From Gordonia sp. KTR9 (GTDB lineage: Bacteria; Actinomycetota; Actinomycetes; Mycobacteriales; Mycobacteriaceae): a stretch of DNA of 64,000 nt. Below are positions 8,466 through 17,139 of this stretch, piece by piece. The position numbers and the translations under genes were made by a program. How positions within the stretch are numbered: the stretch's first letter is position 1; each line of letters begins with the position of its first letter. Under the pieces are notes generated by a model. That model was not told the origin of the DNA and did not search any database. It saw only the letters and a program-made list of their open reading frames with translations. The stretch lies in NCBI RefSeq assembly GCF_000143885.2, contig NC_018581.1:3224001-3288000 (forward strand), in the 5' to 3' direction.

Positions 8466-9614
8466 TCACAGACCAAGCGAACGTCCGATGATTTCCTTCA
8501 TGATCTGGGTCGAGCCACCGTAGATCGTCTGTATGCGCGCATCCGCGTATGCGCGAGCCACCGGGTACTCCGTCATGAAACCGTAACCGCCGTGCATCTG
8601 CTGGCACTGATAGATGAGCTTCTGCTGCAGTTCGGTGGTCCACCACTTGGCTTTTGCCGCGTCGGTCACATCCAGTCTCTTGTTGTTCAGGAGCAGGATG
8701 CAGCGGTCGACGTAAACCTGGGCCATGTCGACCTCGGTCTCTAGTTCGGCGAGCGTGAAGCGATTGGCCTGGAAGGACCCGATCGGGGAACCGAAAGCCT
8801 TGCGGTCCTTCACATAGGTGAGCGTGTAGTCGAGAACGGTGCGACAGGAAGCGACCGCCGAGACCGCGATGGACAGCCGTTCCATGGGAAGGTTGTGCAT
8901 CAGGTGGATAAAACCTTTACCCACTTGACCGATGACATTCTCATCGGGCACCCGGACGTCATCGAAGTTGAGTTCGGCAGTGTCCTGCGAATGCAGACCG
9001 AGCTTGTCGAGATTGCGGCCACGGGTGAATCCGGGCATCGCCCGCTCCACGGCAAACAGCGTGAACGCGGAGCTCGCCTTCGCCTCGGGGTCAGTACGTG
9101 CCACCACCACGACGAGGTCGGCGTGGATTCCGGATGAGATGAATGTCTTGGCGCCGTTGAGAATCCATCCGTCGCCCTCTCGGCGGGCAGTGGTTTTGAT
9201 GCCCTGCAGATCGCTTCCGGTGCCGGGCTCGGTCATCGCCACCGCGACGATCAGTTCGCCGGCCGCGAATTTCGGCAACCACCGGGCCTTCTGCTCGTCG
9301 TTGGTCAGTTCCAGCAGGTACGGCGCGATGATGTCGTTCTGCAGGGTGAACGCCGGCGCGTCCGAGTCCATGCGGCTAAGTTCCTCGGCGACAATCGCGT
9401 TGTACCGGAAATCGTCGGCTACGCCCGCACCGCCGAAGGCCTCGGGTACCGAAAACCCCATCAATCCGAATTTCGCGGCCTCGGTGTAGATGCTCCGGTC
9501 GACGATGCCTTCTTGCGACCACCGCCTCAGGTTGGGCACGGCGTAGCGGGTCAGGAACTCGCGAACGGACGCGCGGAACTGATCGTGCTCGGACTCGAAG
9601 ATTTCTCGCTGCAT
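8466..9614 (-). CDS. Acyl-CoA dehydrogenase, long-chain/isovaleryl-like
   Basis: This 382-residue single-domain acyl-CoA dehydrogenase has the FAD/substrate loop AMTEPGTGSDLQGI (about 130-143), a PMERLSIAVSAV segment placing the catalytic Glu at the isovaleryl/long-chain position, RKAFGSPIGSFQANRF, QMHGGYGFMTEYPVAR and the C-terminal YGGSTQIMKEIIGRSLGL. It introduces the alpha,beta double bond and passes electrons to ETF. It lies 51 bp upstream of the thiolase and follows a CoA ligase on the same strand, giving the order ligase, dehydrogenase, thiolase, hydratases. Confidence 0.92.
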   Translation of the reverse strand: MQREIFESEHDQFRASVREFLTRYAVPNLRRWSQEGIVDRSIYTEAAKFGLMGFSVPEAFGGAGVADDFRYNAIVAEELSRMDSDAPAFTLQNDIIAPYLLELTNDEQKARWLPKFAAGELIVAVAMTEPGTGSDLQGIKTTARREGDGWILNGAKTFISSGIHADLVVVVARTDPEAKASSAFTLFAVERAMPGFTRGRNLDKLGLHSQDTAELNFDDVRVPDENVIGQVGKGFIHLMHNLPMERLSIAVSAVASCRTVLDYTLTYVKDRKAFGSPIGSFQANRFTLAELETEVDMAQVYVDRCILLLNNKRLDVTDAAKAKWWTTELQQKLIYQCQQMHGGYGFMTEYPVARAYADARIQTIYGGSTQIMKEIIGRSLGL

Positions 9615-9652
9615 GTCATCTCATTTCTTGCACTGATGCGTCGGAAACGCCT

Positions 9653-11203
9653 TCAGGCGAGCCGGGCACCGACGGACGATTGGTCTTTATGGGCACCTTC
9701 AAGAAGCTCCAACTCGGCGATCAGCTCGAGGAGTCGACGACGATCGACCTTCAACGACACGTTCCGCGGTAGTTCCGGGAGAACGAAAATCCGTGTCGGT
9801 ACCTCGTAGGGCGTCAGATGTCCGCGGCAGAACGTCTTGACCTCATCCTCGTCGAACGCCGTTTCGCCGTCGACGAGCTGCACCACCGCCACGGGGACTT
9901 GCCCGAGTCGCTCGTCGGCGCGGCCGTATACGGTGGCGTCGAGGACGGCGTCATGATTCCTCAGGGTGGCGGCCACGAGTTCCGGCTGTACCTTGAACCC
10001 GCCCCGGACGATGGCGTCGTCGACCCGACCTTCGATGTACAAGAACCCGTCGTGGTCGAGGCGTGCGAGGTCGCTGGTCCGAATCCACTCCCTCCCGCCG
10101 GTACCGGCCTGGCCCGAGCGGACCTCGAGACGACCTGACTCGTTGTCCCCCAGGACTTTCCCGTCCTCGGCCACAACTCTCAAGTTCACACCGGGGAAAG
10201 CCTTCCCGACACTGCCACGCTTCTGCGTCCACCACTCCCGATACAGGGGCATCGTCCATCCGGCGATGGCGCCGGAAAACTCAGTCGCTCCGTACATGAC
10301 CAACACCGCGCAATCGAACCGCCGCGTGAACTCATCGGCAAGATCGGGATCGACCACTGTGGTCCCGGCCGTGATCGCGGACAGACTCGAGAGGTCGGCG
10401 GGATCGACATCGGCCTGCAGGAGCGATCGCATGGCCGCCGGCGGAAGGCCGGCGACTTTCGGCTTGTGTTCGCGAACGGCGTCGACCCACCCCTCGATCG
10501 TGAATCTGTGCAGCATCACGAAAGGTCTGGCCTCGGCGATGTTCTGCAGGACCCCCCAGAGCCCGCCGATATGCACGATCGGCAGGGTCACCAGGGCGAT
10601 GCGACCCGTGAACATTTCACGCCCCGCCCGGCCTCCCTTACCCGTGTAGCCGTGGACCGCATTGAGGGCGGACTCGAGCTGACGCCAGGTGAGCGGAATG
10701 CGCTTCGGGGGGCCCGTTGTCCCTGAGGTAAACATCTCGATCGCGACCGACTCGGTCGGAGGTGTCGCTTGTGGCCGCGGATCGCCGGAGACGGTCTGCG
10801 TGACAGACCGACCATCGATGTCGAAACCGGCGGCACCGCACCTTGTCACGGCGCTCGTGAACTCGTCATGGCCCCAGAACGCGTGTCCGGCCAACACACA
10901 GTCGGCCGCAGCGTTGGCCAGATCAGAAGACAGCCGCGGAATCGGTTGCATCGGATTGAGGGTGATGATGGTTCGACCTGCGCGCAGAACCGCGATCAGC
11001 GCCGCGATCGACGCCGGCCTGTTCTCCAGCACCACCCCGATTCGTGCGTCTTCGCCGCAGCCGATCCGGGTCAGTTGAGAGTCGATCGCCTCGGCGAGCA
11101 CACGCACGTCGCCCCAGGTCGTCCAACGCCCGTCCTGCTGAATCATCGGCATCTGGTCATCGGCAGCCCACAGCCCGTCCAGTGCGTCTCTAATTGTGGT
11201 CAT
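9653..11203 (-). CDS. AMP-forming acyl-CoA synthetase (FadD-like)
   Basis: This adenylate-forming ligase (516 aa from the ATG at 11203) has MFTSGTTGPPKRIPLTW, VMYGATEFSG and the hinge region YIEGRVDDAIVRGGFKV. The C-terminal lysine motif is atypical (PRNVSLKVDRRRL) with Leu where most members have Gly before the catalytic Lys. The chosen start follows GGGAAGGG; the longer frame to 11329 would cross the promoter palindromes. It is the first gene of the 5574-11203 minus-strand unit and diverges from the dehydrogenase pair at 11391. It likely activates the acid entering this module. Confidence 0.88.
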   Translation of the reverse strand: MTTIRDALDGLWAADDQMPMIQQDGRWTTWGDVRVLAEAIDSQLTRIGCGEDARIGVVLENRPASIAALIAVLRAGRTIITLNPMQPIPRLSSDLANAAADCVLAGHAFWGHDEFTSAVTRCGAAGFDIDGRSVTQTVSGDPRPQATPPTESVAIEMFTSGTTGPPKRIPLTWRQLESALNAVHGYTGKGGRAGREMFTGRIALVTLPIVHIGGLWGVLQNIAEARPFVMLHRFTIEGWVDAVREHKPKVAGLPPAAMRSLLQADVDPADLSSLSAITAGTTVVDPDLADEFTRRFDCAVLVMYGATEFSGAIAGWTMPLYREWWTQKRGSVGKAFPGVNLRVVAEDGKVLGDNESGRLEVRSGQAGTGGREWIRTSDLARLDHDGFLYIEGRVDDAIVRGGFKVQPELVAATLRNHDAVLDATVYGRADERLGQVPVAVVQLVDGETAFDEDEVKTFCRGHLTPYEVPTRIFVLPELPRNVSLKVDRRRLLELIAELELLEGAHKDQSSVGARLA

Positions 11204-11306
11204 ACGCCCTTCCCAACTCGGTGAAGCGCTACGCACGGCAGCGCGCCGGTACGAACGGGCACGGGCTCGGAGAGGACTTCCGTGCCCCAATGACGCCCGG
11301 GTACGC

Positions 11307-11343
11307 TCTATCTGAAAGATAGATGACATGGTTAACTAGGTCA
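11307..11343. promoter_or_regulatory. Two palindromes in a divergent promoter
   Basis: TCTATCT-GAA-AGATAGA (11307-11323) is a perfect 7-bp inverted repeat. Ten bases on, TAACTAGGTCA (11333-11343) matches TAAC-N3-GTTA with one mismatch. Both lie between the ligase start at 11203 and the dehydrogenase start at 11391. Confidence 0.5.
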
Positions 11344-11390
11344 ATGTTGACAGGCGCCTCACGCGGTTGCCGACGTCTCGGAAGGAACAG

Positions 11391-12491
11391 ATGGACTTCG
11401 CACTCAGCCCCGAGCAGACCGCCCTGGCCACCAATGAACGCAACTGGCTGGCAAAGAACGATCCCATCGCCATCCGGCGCCCCGAGATCGACTCCGAACC
11501 GGCACGCGTGGACCCGCGCGCGCTCGCCCACGTGACCGAATCCGGTTTCGTAGGACTGCTCATGGACGACATAGGCGGCAGCTACGTCGACCTACTCGTC
11601 CTCGTCGAGGAACACGGACGTGCCGCGAGTTCGGTACCCGTGGCCGAGTTGGCGTTGGCCACCAAGCTGCTGGCCGGAACCGGTACGTTCAGGTCCGTTG
11701 CCGAGCAGGCCGCCGAGGGCGAAGCGTTCGTGACTCCCGTCATCGGGTCGCCAGAGGGTCCGGCACTGACGGCCGGCACAACGAGTCGCGGACTGCACAT
11801 CTCGGGAACGGCGGCGCCGGGGCCGGGACGCTCCGATGCAACCGGGTACGTCGCACTCGCAGACCTATGCGACGGTCGGCGAGTGGCGGCCCATGTGCCT
11901 GCAGAGACTGCGGGCGTGTCGATTCGAACGATGGACACCCTGGATCTCACACGGGACTGGACTGCGGTTCACCTCGACGTCGAGCTGGACGAAGGTCAGT
12001 GGTGTGTCGTCGACCACGACGTCGCCGACGAGCTACGCGACGCGATGGCACTGTTCCGCGCAGTCGACGCACTCGGTGCGGCCGACCGGTTGTTGGAGGG
12101 AACCGTCGAATACGCCCTCTCGCGTACGCAGTTCGGACAGTCGATCGGGAGCTTCCAGGCCATCAAACATCATTGCGCCAACATGGCCGTGGCGATCGAG
12201 TCCTCGCGTGCCGCGGCGTGGGCCGCAGCAGTCGCGCTGGACGGGTCCGATTCCGCTACACGCCGTCGAGCCGTGTCAGCCGCGGCCGCGCACGTCGGGA
12301 CACACGCCAGCGAGACGGCACAGCTCGCACTCCAGGTGCATGGCGGCATCGGCTTCACCTGGGAACACGATTTGCACCTGCTTCTGCGCCGGATCAAGGT
12401 CGATGAGGCGCTGGACGGCTCGGTCGCTTACCACCGCCGTCGATTGATCACGACCCGACCTGGGACCGATACGACGACGGAGGAACAATGA
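11391..12491 (+). CDS. Acyl-CoA dehydrogenase, beta-type partner subunit
   Basis: This 366-residue protein has degenerate N-terminal and middle domains (no clear TEPxxGSD loop) but a conserved C-terminal domain with RTQFGQSIGSFQAIKHH and QVHGGIGFTWEH. This pattern is typical of the smaller partner in heterotetrameric alpha2beta2 dehydrogenases of steroid side-chain catabolism (FadE26/27, FadE28/29 types). The partner is probably the dehydrogenase at 13340. GGAAGGA precedes the ATG at 11391. Its stop overlaps the next crotonase start (ATGA), so translation is coupled. Confidence 0.85.
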   Translation: MDFALSPEQTALATNERNWLAKNDPIAIRRPEIDSEPARVDPRALAHVTESGFVGLLMDDIGGSYVDLLVLVEEHGRAASSVPVAELALATKLLAGTGTFRSVAEQAAEGEAFVTPVIGSPEGPALTAGTTSRGLHISGTAAPGPGRSDATGYVALADLCDGRRVAAHVPAETAGVSIRTMDTLDLTRDWTAVHLDVELDEGQWCVVDHDVADELRDAMALFRAVDALGAADRLLEGTVEYALSRTQFGQSIGSFQAIKHHCANMAVAIESSRAAAWAAAVALDGSDSATRRRAVSAAAAHVGTHASETAQLALQVHGGIGFTWEHDLHLLLRRIKVDEALDGSVAYHRRRLITTRPGTDTTTEEQ

Positions 12492-13300
12492 CATCGAACG
12501 AATGGTTCTCAGCGGATCTGAATCTGGGCGATCTGAAGACGGTCATCGCCGAACTGACCGACAACGTCCTGACCATCACGCTCAACCGACCCGAACGGAT
12601 GAATTCCTTCACCGATGAGATGAGGGTGGAGTTCAGGGCGCTCTGGAAGTTCGCCGGCCTCGCCGACGACGTGCACGCCGTCGTGCTCCGTGCGGCAGGT
12701 GACCGCGCATTCAGCACCGGTGTCGACGTCCAGGAGGGGACCTTCATCTCCGACAACCCCTTCAGTCAGCGCGATCCCGGCGAGGACTTGTCCCCCAAAC
12801 AGAACGGTTGCTGGAAGCCCGTGGTGGTGGCCGCGCACGGCCTCGTCGCCGGCGGTGCGCTCTACTGGCTCAACGAGGCCGACATCATCATCTGCAGTGA
12901 CGACACCCAGTTCTTCGACCCGCACGTGTCGTACGGAATGGTCGCCGCGCTCGAACCCATCGGCCTCGTCCGCAGAATGCCCCTGGGGGAAGTGCTCCGG
13001 TTGGTGCTGACCGGCTTGGACGAGAGGATGTCTGCGACCCGCGCACTTCAAGTCGGGTTGGTGAGCGAGGTTGTCGAACGCAACCAACTGTGGGGTCGCG
13101 CGGCGCACTTGGCTCACCGGATCGCCAGCAAGCCGCCTGCAGCCATCCAGGGCAGCATCCGGGCGGTGTGGGAATCATTGGACACGGGGCGCAACCAGGC
13201 GCTCGCGACAGCCATGTCCTACACCGTGATCGGAAATCCGCTCGGCACCACCCAGGTGGACCGATCCGCGGTTCCCACCCGCGAATACGAAGTGCGCTAG
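12488..13300 (+). CDS. Crotonase-family protein lacking both hydratase glutamates
   Basis: The 270-residue protein keeps the crotonase framework (ITLNRPERMNSF, AFSTGVDVQEG), but the first hydratase Glu position reads Leu (VAGGALYWLNEAD) and the second reads His (FFDPHVSYGM). A standard syn-hydration mechanism is therefore unlikely. Crotonases without these residues include isomerases, hydrolases, retro-aldolases and decarboxylases. It is sandwiched between the two subunits of an acyl-CoA dehydrogenase and overlaps the first by four bases, so it probably acts on the immediate desaturation product. Confidence 0.85.
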   Translation: MTSNEWFSADLNLGDLKTVIAELTDNVLTITLNRPERMNSFTDEMRVEFRALWKFAGLADDVHAVVLRAAGDRAFSTGVDVQEGTFISDNPFSQRDPGEDLSPKQNGCWKPVVVAAHGLVAGGALYWLNEADIIICSDDTQFFDPHVSYGMVAALEPIGLVRRMPLGEVLRLVLTGLDERMSATRALQVGLVSEVVERNQLWGRAAHLAHRIASKPPAAIQGSIRAVWESLDTGRNQALATAMSYTVIGNPLGTTQVDRSAVPTREYEVR

Positions 13301-13339
13301 TCCTGTGCCCAAGCAATGTCATTCGTCCGAGGAGTCACC

Positions 13340-14527
13340 GTGGATTACGGCATGAGCGCCGAACTCGAACAATTCCGCGAGGAGGTTCGTGCCTTCGTCG
13401 CCGAGAACGCACCACCCATCGCCCCCAAGGCCGGAGTCCGCACGCCCGAGAACCGCGAAGAACTCGAGCTGTTCAAGAAATGGACTGGCGCACTCTTCAC
13501 CGCCGGCTACGCCGGCGCCGGATGGCCTGAAGAGTTCGGCGGCAAGGGGATAGCCCACTCGCTCGAACGCGACATCGTCGTCGACGAGGAGATCGCGCGG
13601 GCACGGGCGCCGCAGGGCACCGGCGCCGGGAGTCTGGTCGCCAACGCGCTCATCGACTTCGGGACAGCCGAACAACGTGCTACGTTCCTGCCGCCCATGC
13701 GTACCGGTGAAGTTATCTGGTGCCAGCTGTTCAGCGAACCCAGTTCGGGCAGCGACCTTGCGTCGCTGCGCACCCGCGCCGTCCTCCAGGAAGACGGTAG
13801 CTTCCGGGTCAACGGCCAGAAGGTGTGGACCACCAACGGCCACTGGGCCGATTTCGGCTATCTTCTGGCTCGCACCGATCAAGATGCGCCGAAGCACAAA
13901 GGGATCAGTGCCTTCATCGTCGACATGACCCTTCCCGGCGTCGACGTCAGACCCCTGCGGGAGATGACCGGTACCTCCGACTTCAACGAGGTGTTCCTCG
14001 ATGACGTGGTGCTGTCGCCGGACGCGTTGATCGGCAACCCCGGTGAGGGGTGGAAGATCGCGAACTCGAGCCTCGCTCACGAACGAACCGGTGTGGCGAC
14101 GAGCGCAGTCACCCAGCGACAGAATGTCGACGCGCTGATCGAACTCGCGCGTACGACGACCCGGGGAGGACGTCCGCTCATCGAGAACGCCCGGATCGTC
14201 GACGAACTCGGCCGGTTGGATGCTGCGGTGGAATCCTTGTCGGCGCTGGTCTATGCCAACGTGAGCCGGTGGTCCCATGGCCACGAGCGGGTGCAGGACG
14301 CGCCGATTGCCAAGCTGATGTTCAGTGAGCTGGGGGTAGAGATCGCCGAAGTCGCGCTGGACATTCTCGGCGAATCTGCCGTCCTCGCCGAGACCGATCC
14401 GGACGTCGTCGATCACGGCCGTTGGCAGGACGAATTTCTCTATGCACGCGCCTACACCATCGCGGGCGGCAGCTCGGAGATCATGCGCAACATCATCGCC
14501 GAGCGGGGTCTGGGTCTGCCCCGCTAA
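13340..14527 (+). CDS. Acyl-CoA dehydrogenase, alpha-type catalytic subunit
   Basis: This 395-residue dehydrogenase carries the expected loop LFSEPSSGSDLASL, LREMTGTSDFNEVFLDDV and an AHERTGVATSAV segment that places a Glu at the isovaleryl-type catalytic position. IAGGSSEIMRNIIAERGLGL closes the protein. The GTG at 13340 follows GAGGAG with 5-nt spacing and is preferred to the ATG at 13316. It ends a three-gene unit (11391-14527). It likely pairs with the 11391 product, the larger subunit supplying the base and FAD contacts. Confidence 0.88.
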   Translation: MDYGMSAELEQFREEVRAFVAENAPPIAPKAGVRTPENREELELFKKWTGALFTAGYAGAGWPEEFGGKGIAHSLERDIVVDEEIARARAPQGTGAGSLVANALIDFGTAEQRATFLPPMRTGEVIWCQLFSEPSSGSDLASLRTRAVLQEDGSFRVNGQKVWTTNGHWADFGYLLARTDQDAPKHKGISAFIVDMTLPGVDVRPLREMTGTSDFNEVFLDDVVLSPDALIGNPGEGWKIANSSLAHERTGVATSAVTQRQNVDALIELARTTTRGGRPLIENARIVDELGRLDAAVESLSALVYANVSRWSHGHERVQDAPIAKLMFSELGVEIAEVALDILGESAVLAETDPDVVDHGRWQDEFLYARAYTIAGGSSEIMRNIIAERGLGLPR

Positions 14528-14594
14528 CCGGCAGCCCGACCAGCGGCTCCAGTCGAACTCTCCAGCCTACTAATCGGCGCCCACGGCCTTCTTT

Positions 14595-14620
14595 TATAAC
14601 TTAGTGTGGTAAGTGTTATA
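14595..14620. promoter_or_regulatory. Imperfect inverted repeat upstream of the GntR gene
   Basis: TATAACTTA (14595-14603) and TAAGTGTTATA (14610-14620) form an imperfect inverted repeat about 100 bp before the GntR start. Its left arm continues as TAACTTAGTGT, a degenerate match to TAAC-N3-GTTA. This is a reasonable place for autoregulation and links this regulator to the shared palindrome, though only weakly. Confidence 0.4.
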
Positions 14621-14720
14621 CACCGGCTCCACCCTGGCCTTCGCGACAGTGGTGAGATCCGCTGCACGGTATTCAACTCATACACGAACGAGACGTATCA
14701 GCCTGAAGTGAGGTCCAGCT

Positions 14721-15527
14721 GTGACGGATGAGGCACTGGCTCCCGTTTTCGACTCGCGCAATCACGCCGCACGCACTATCAGGACGCCGAAGACCGCCGA
14801 ACTGGTCGCCCGGAGGCTTCGCCGCATGATCGTAGACGGCGAACTGAAGGATGGCGACCACCTCCCCCATGAGGCCGAACTCATGGAGCACTACTCGGTG
14901 AGCCGCCCGACACTTCGAGAGGCAGTTCGCGTCCTTGAGTCAGAACGGTTGGTGGAGGTCCGCCGCGGGTCGCGGTCGGGCGCCAGAATCTGCGTCCCCG
15001 GGCCGGAGATCGTTGCCCGGCCCGCCTCACTGCTGCTCGAGTTGAGCAATGCGACGGTCGCGGATGTCTTCGTGGCACGCGAGGCGATCGAACCCGCTGC
15101 CGCTCGCATACTCGCCGAGCAAGGTACCGATGCGGATTTCGACGAACTCGAGCGAATCGTCGACGAGGACTTACCGACCGCTTTTGCCGCCGATGCACTC
15201 GGCCCGGGCGCGGCCAGGTTCCACCTCAGGATGGTCGAGATGTCGCGCAACGCCACGCTCGGTTTGATCGCGGGCATGCTCGACGAGATCACCGAGCGTC
15301 ACATGACCGTGGTCACCACGGAGAAGGCACACTCGAACATCGCCGACGTGACCGAGTACCAGGACAGTTACAAGCTGCTCATCCGATCCCTCCGTCGCCT
15401 GATCAAGCTGTTGCGGGCGCGCGACGGGGACGGCGCATTCATTCACTGGCAGAACCACATGGTCGCCGCCCGCGACTCGCTGCTCCGCGGGAACGAACAG
15501 GTCGAGGTGCGGGACATCCTGGATTGA
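14721..15527 (+). CDS. GntR-family regulator, FadR/FCD subfamily
   Basis: This 268-residue regulator has an N-terminal winged helix-turn-helix (about 30-100; SVSRPTLREAVRVLESERLV then EVRRGSRSG) and an all-helical FCD effector domain. The FCD domain includes the acidic/His metal-site region around VFVAREAIEPAAARIL and ARFHLRMVEMSRN. FCD regulators sense acids or acyl-CoAs. The GTG at 14721 follows AGGTCC. It sits amid the catabolic operons and is the best in-window candidate to bind the shared palindromes, although FadR-type sites usually read GT-N3-AC, so this is unproven. Confidence 0.9.
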   Translation: MTDEALAPVFDSRNHAARTIRTPKTAELVARRLRRMIVDGELKDGDHLPHEAELMEHYSVSRPTLREAVRVLESERLVEVRRGSRSGARICVPGPEIVARPASLLLELSNATVADVFVAREAIEPAAARILAEQGTDADFDELERIVDEDLPTAFAADALGPGAARFHLRMVEMSRNATLGLIAGMLDEITERHMTVVTTEKAHSNIADVTEYQDSYKLLIRSLRRLIKLLRARDGDGAFIHWQNHMVAARDSLLRGNEQVEVRDILD

Positions 15528-15600
15528 TCGAGGAGTTCTTAGACGTAGCCTTCACACAGGCAGCGAGTACGCGCCGATCGACGGCTGCCAAGCGGCAGCG

Positions 15601-15636
15601 AGTAGGCCCGGTCGGATGACTCCGACCGGGCCTACT
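15601..15636. terminator. Strong hairpin terminator
   Basis: AGTAGGCCCGGTCGGA (15601-15616) pairs perfectly with 15621-15636 across a TGAC loop, giving a 16-bp stem. It lies between the convergent GntR gene and the double-hotdog dehydratase and can serve both. Confidence 0.85.
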
Positions 15637-15666
15637 CTGGTGTGAGAGGGTCTAAAGTTCAAAGGG

Positions 15667-16965
15667 TCAAGCGTTCAGGCCTGCACGCCGCTTCTCCGCA
15701 CGTAGCTCACCGTTGCGCGAGAGAATCTGCACGGCAATACGGCTCAGATCCTCAGGCGCCGTCGGTAGGACAACCTGGCCGGACTTTCTGCTCGGCAGCG
15801 CAATGGTCGCTGTCGCCGGACAGGTCACTTCTCCGCGTTGGCTGGTGCCGCGCAGCTCGACGTCGACAAGGTAGCGGTCGCCTTCGACCCGCTTGTCGGT
15901 GACCTCACCGGTGAACGTATGGGTATCGCCCTGGTAATTGAATTTGCGCATTTGACTCGACTGGCGGACAAGCCAACCCTCGTCCCCCATCCAGTCGGTG
16001 AGGTAGTGACTGATCCAACAGTCGCGCATCATGCCGTAGTCGTACGCGGCCGGCAGACCGATCGATCGAGCGTACTCACTATCCCAGTGGATTCGCTGAG
16101 CGACATCGGGGATGCCGCTCTCGTTCGGGATGTAGAAAGCGCCGATCCGCTGGCGATTCTGGTACGCGAGCCGACCCGTGCACGGGGTGTACGGCGCAAA
16201 ACCGTATCCGCCCGAATGGAACACGACCATGTCGGTCGTGGTGAGCGGCCCCTTGGCCATGGTGCCCAGACTGTCACCGACGTTGACGTCTTCCCAGTAC
16301 CGCGTCTCGCTGCCGCGGCAGACCTCCGCGGCATAGATCTCGTCGATGCGCGCAATGTCGTCCTCAGAATACGTCGCCGGGCTGATGGCGTCGTACTTCT
16401 TGCGCTTCTTCGACTCGTGACGCTCAGTGTGGATCGTGATCACGCGTTGAATCTGCACGATTTCAGCACGTTGGTTCATCTGCACATGCGAGCGGGTGAC
16501 GATCAGTGATTTGCCGGCGAACTCGGACTGCTTCTCCTCGACACTCTCGAACCCCTGGAAGGAGTACAGCGTGTCGCCGTCATAGACAGGCCGGTACCAA
16601 TCGGTGGTGGTTCCGGAAACGAACACATGGATACCCCGAAACGACGGCTTGCGCATTTCCCTCGGAATCGGGTCGGCCAGTAGCGATTGCGAAAGCGCGA
16701 TGTTGATCATCGGAGGCGCAATCTGTCCGCCCCAACGGGTGTCGAGGCCATAATTCTCGTCGCAGAACAGCGGGTTGTCATCCCCATAGCTACGCGCGAA
16801 GTTCCGCATGATGTCGGGGGAAGCACGCGTGTACTGCTCTCGCTGCGTCACCGCGTGGTAGACACCGACCAGATCGTGAGCGCGCTGCACATCAGAGTCT
16901 TTGAAGGTGTAGATGGCCGCATCTTCGGCCACCGCGGGTGGCGCCTCTTTTTGTGGGACTGTCAT
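15667..16965 (-). CDS. Double-hotdog MaoC-like acyl-CoA dehydratase
   Basis: The 432-residue protein looks like two hotdog domains in tandem. The N-terminal one carries ARSYGDDNPLFCDENYG, reminiscent of the R-hydratase motif (D-x-N-P) but without its usual His. The C-terminal one has LPAAYDYGMMRDCW and a final strand set around FTGEVTDKRVEGDRYLV. Such proteins hydrate bulky enoyl-CoAs in steroid-type pathways. GGAGG stands 10 nt before the ATG at 16965; a longer frame from 17079 lacks a comparable site. A perfect TAAC-N3-GTTA palindrome at 17111 is the likely control element. Substrate is unknown. Confidence 0.8.
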   Translation of the reverse strand: MTVPQKEAPPAVAEDAAIYTFKDSDVQRAHDLVGVYHAVTQREQYTRASPDIMRNFARSYGDDNPLFCDENYGLDTRWGGQIAPPMINIALSQSLLADPIPREMRKPSFRGIHVFVSGTTTDWYRPVYDGDTLYSFQGFESVEEKQSEFAGKSLIVTRSHVQMNQRAEIVQIQRVITIHTERHESKKRKKYDAISPATYSEDDIARIDEIYAAEVCRGSETRYWEDVNVGDSLGTMAKGPLTTTDMVVFHSGGYGFAPYTPCTGRLAYQNRQRIGAFYIPNESGIPDVAQRIHWDSEYARSIGLPAAYDYGMMRDCWISHYLTDWMGDEGWLVRQSSQMRKFNYQGDTHTFTGEVTDKRVEGDRYLVDVELRGTSQRGEVTCPATATIALPSRKSGQVVLPTAPEDLSRIAVQILSRNGELRAEKRRAGLNA

Positions 16966-17110
16966 TCGAATCGAACCTCCGTGATTGTGAGCCTGCCTCG
17001 ACCCGGGGCGCCGCCCCGGGTGGACCGGCAGCCGATGGCGCTCGTGGCCGAACGTGCACGCGAAGAAGGGGAATCTCACTCTGCGAACGAGTTCACCGTA
17101 TCAACAAAGA

Positions 17111-17121
17111 TAACTAAGTTA
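17111..17121. promoter_or_regulatory. Candidate operator TAACTAAGTTA
   Basis: A perfect TAAC-N3-GTTA palindrome lies 146 bp before the dehydratase start and just past the stop of the ligase at 17140. It is the exact inverse complement of the site at 3055-3065. Confidence 0.55.
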
Positions 17122-17139
17122 AAGAGGACGGCGCAAGGT

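Noticed and set aside
15560..15610. Short direct repeat GGCAGCGAGTA around 15560 and 15593
   Set aside because: Only two copies with no flanking mobile-element features; likely incidental beside the terminator.
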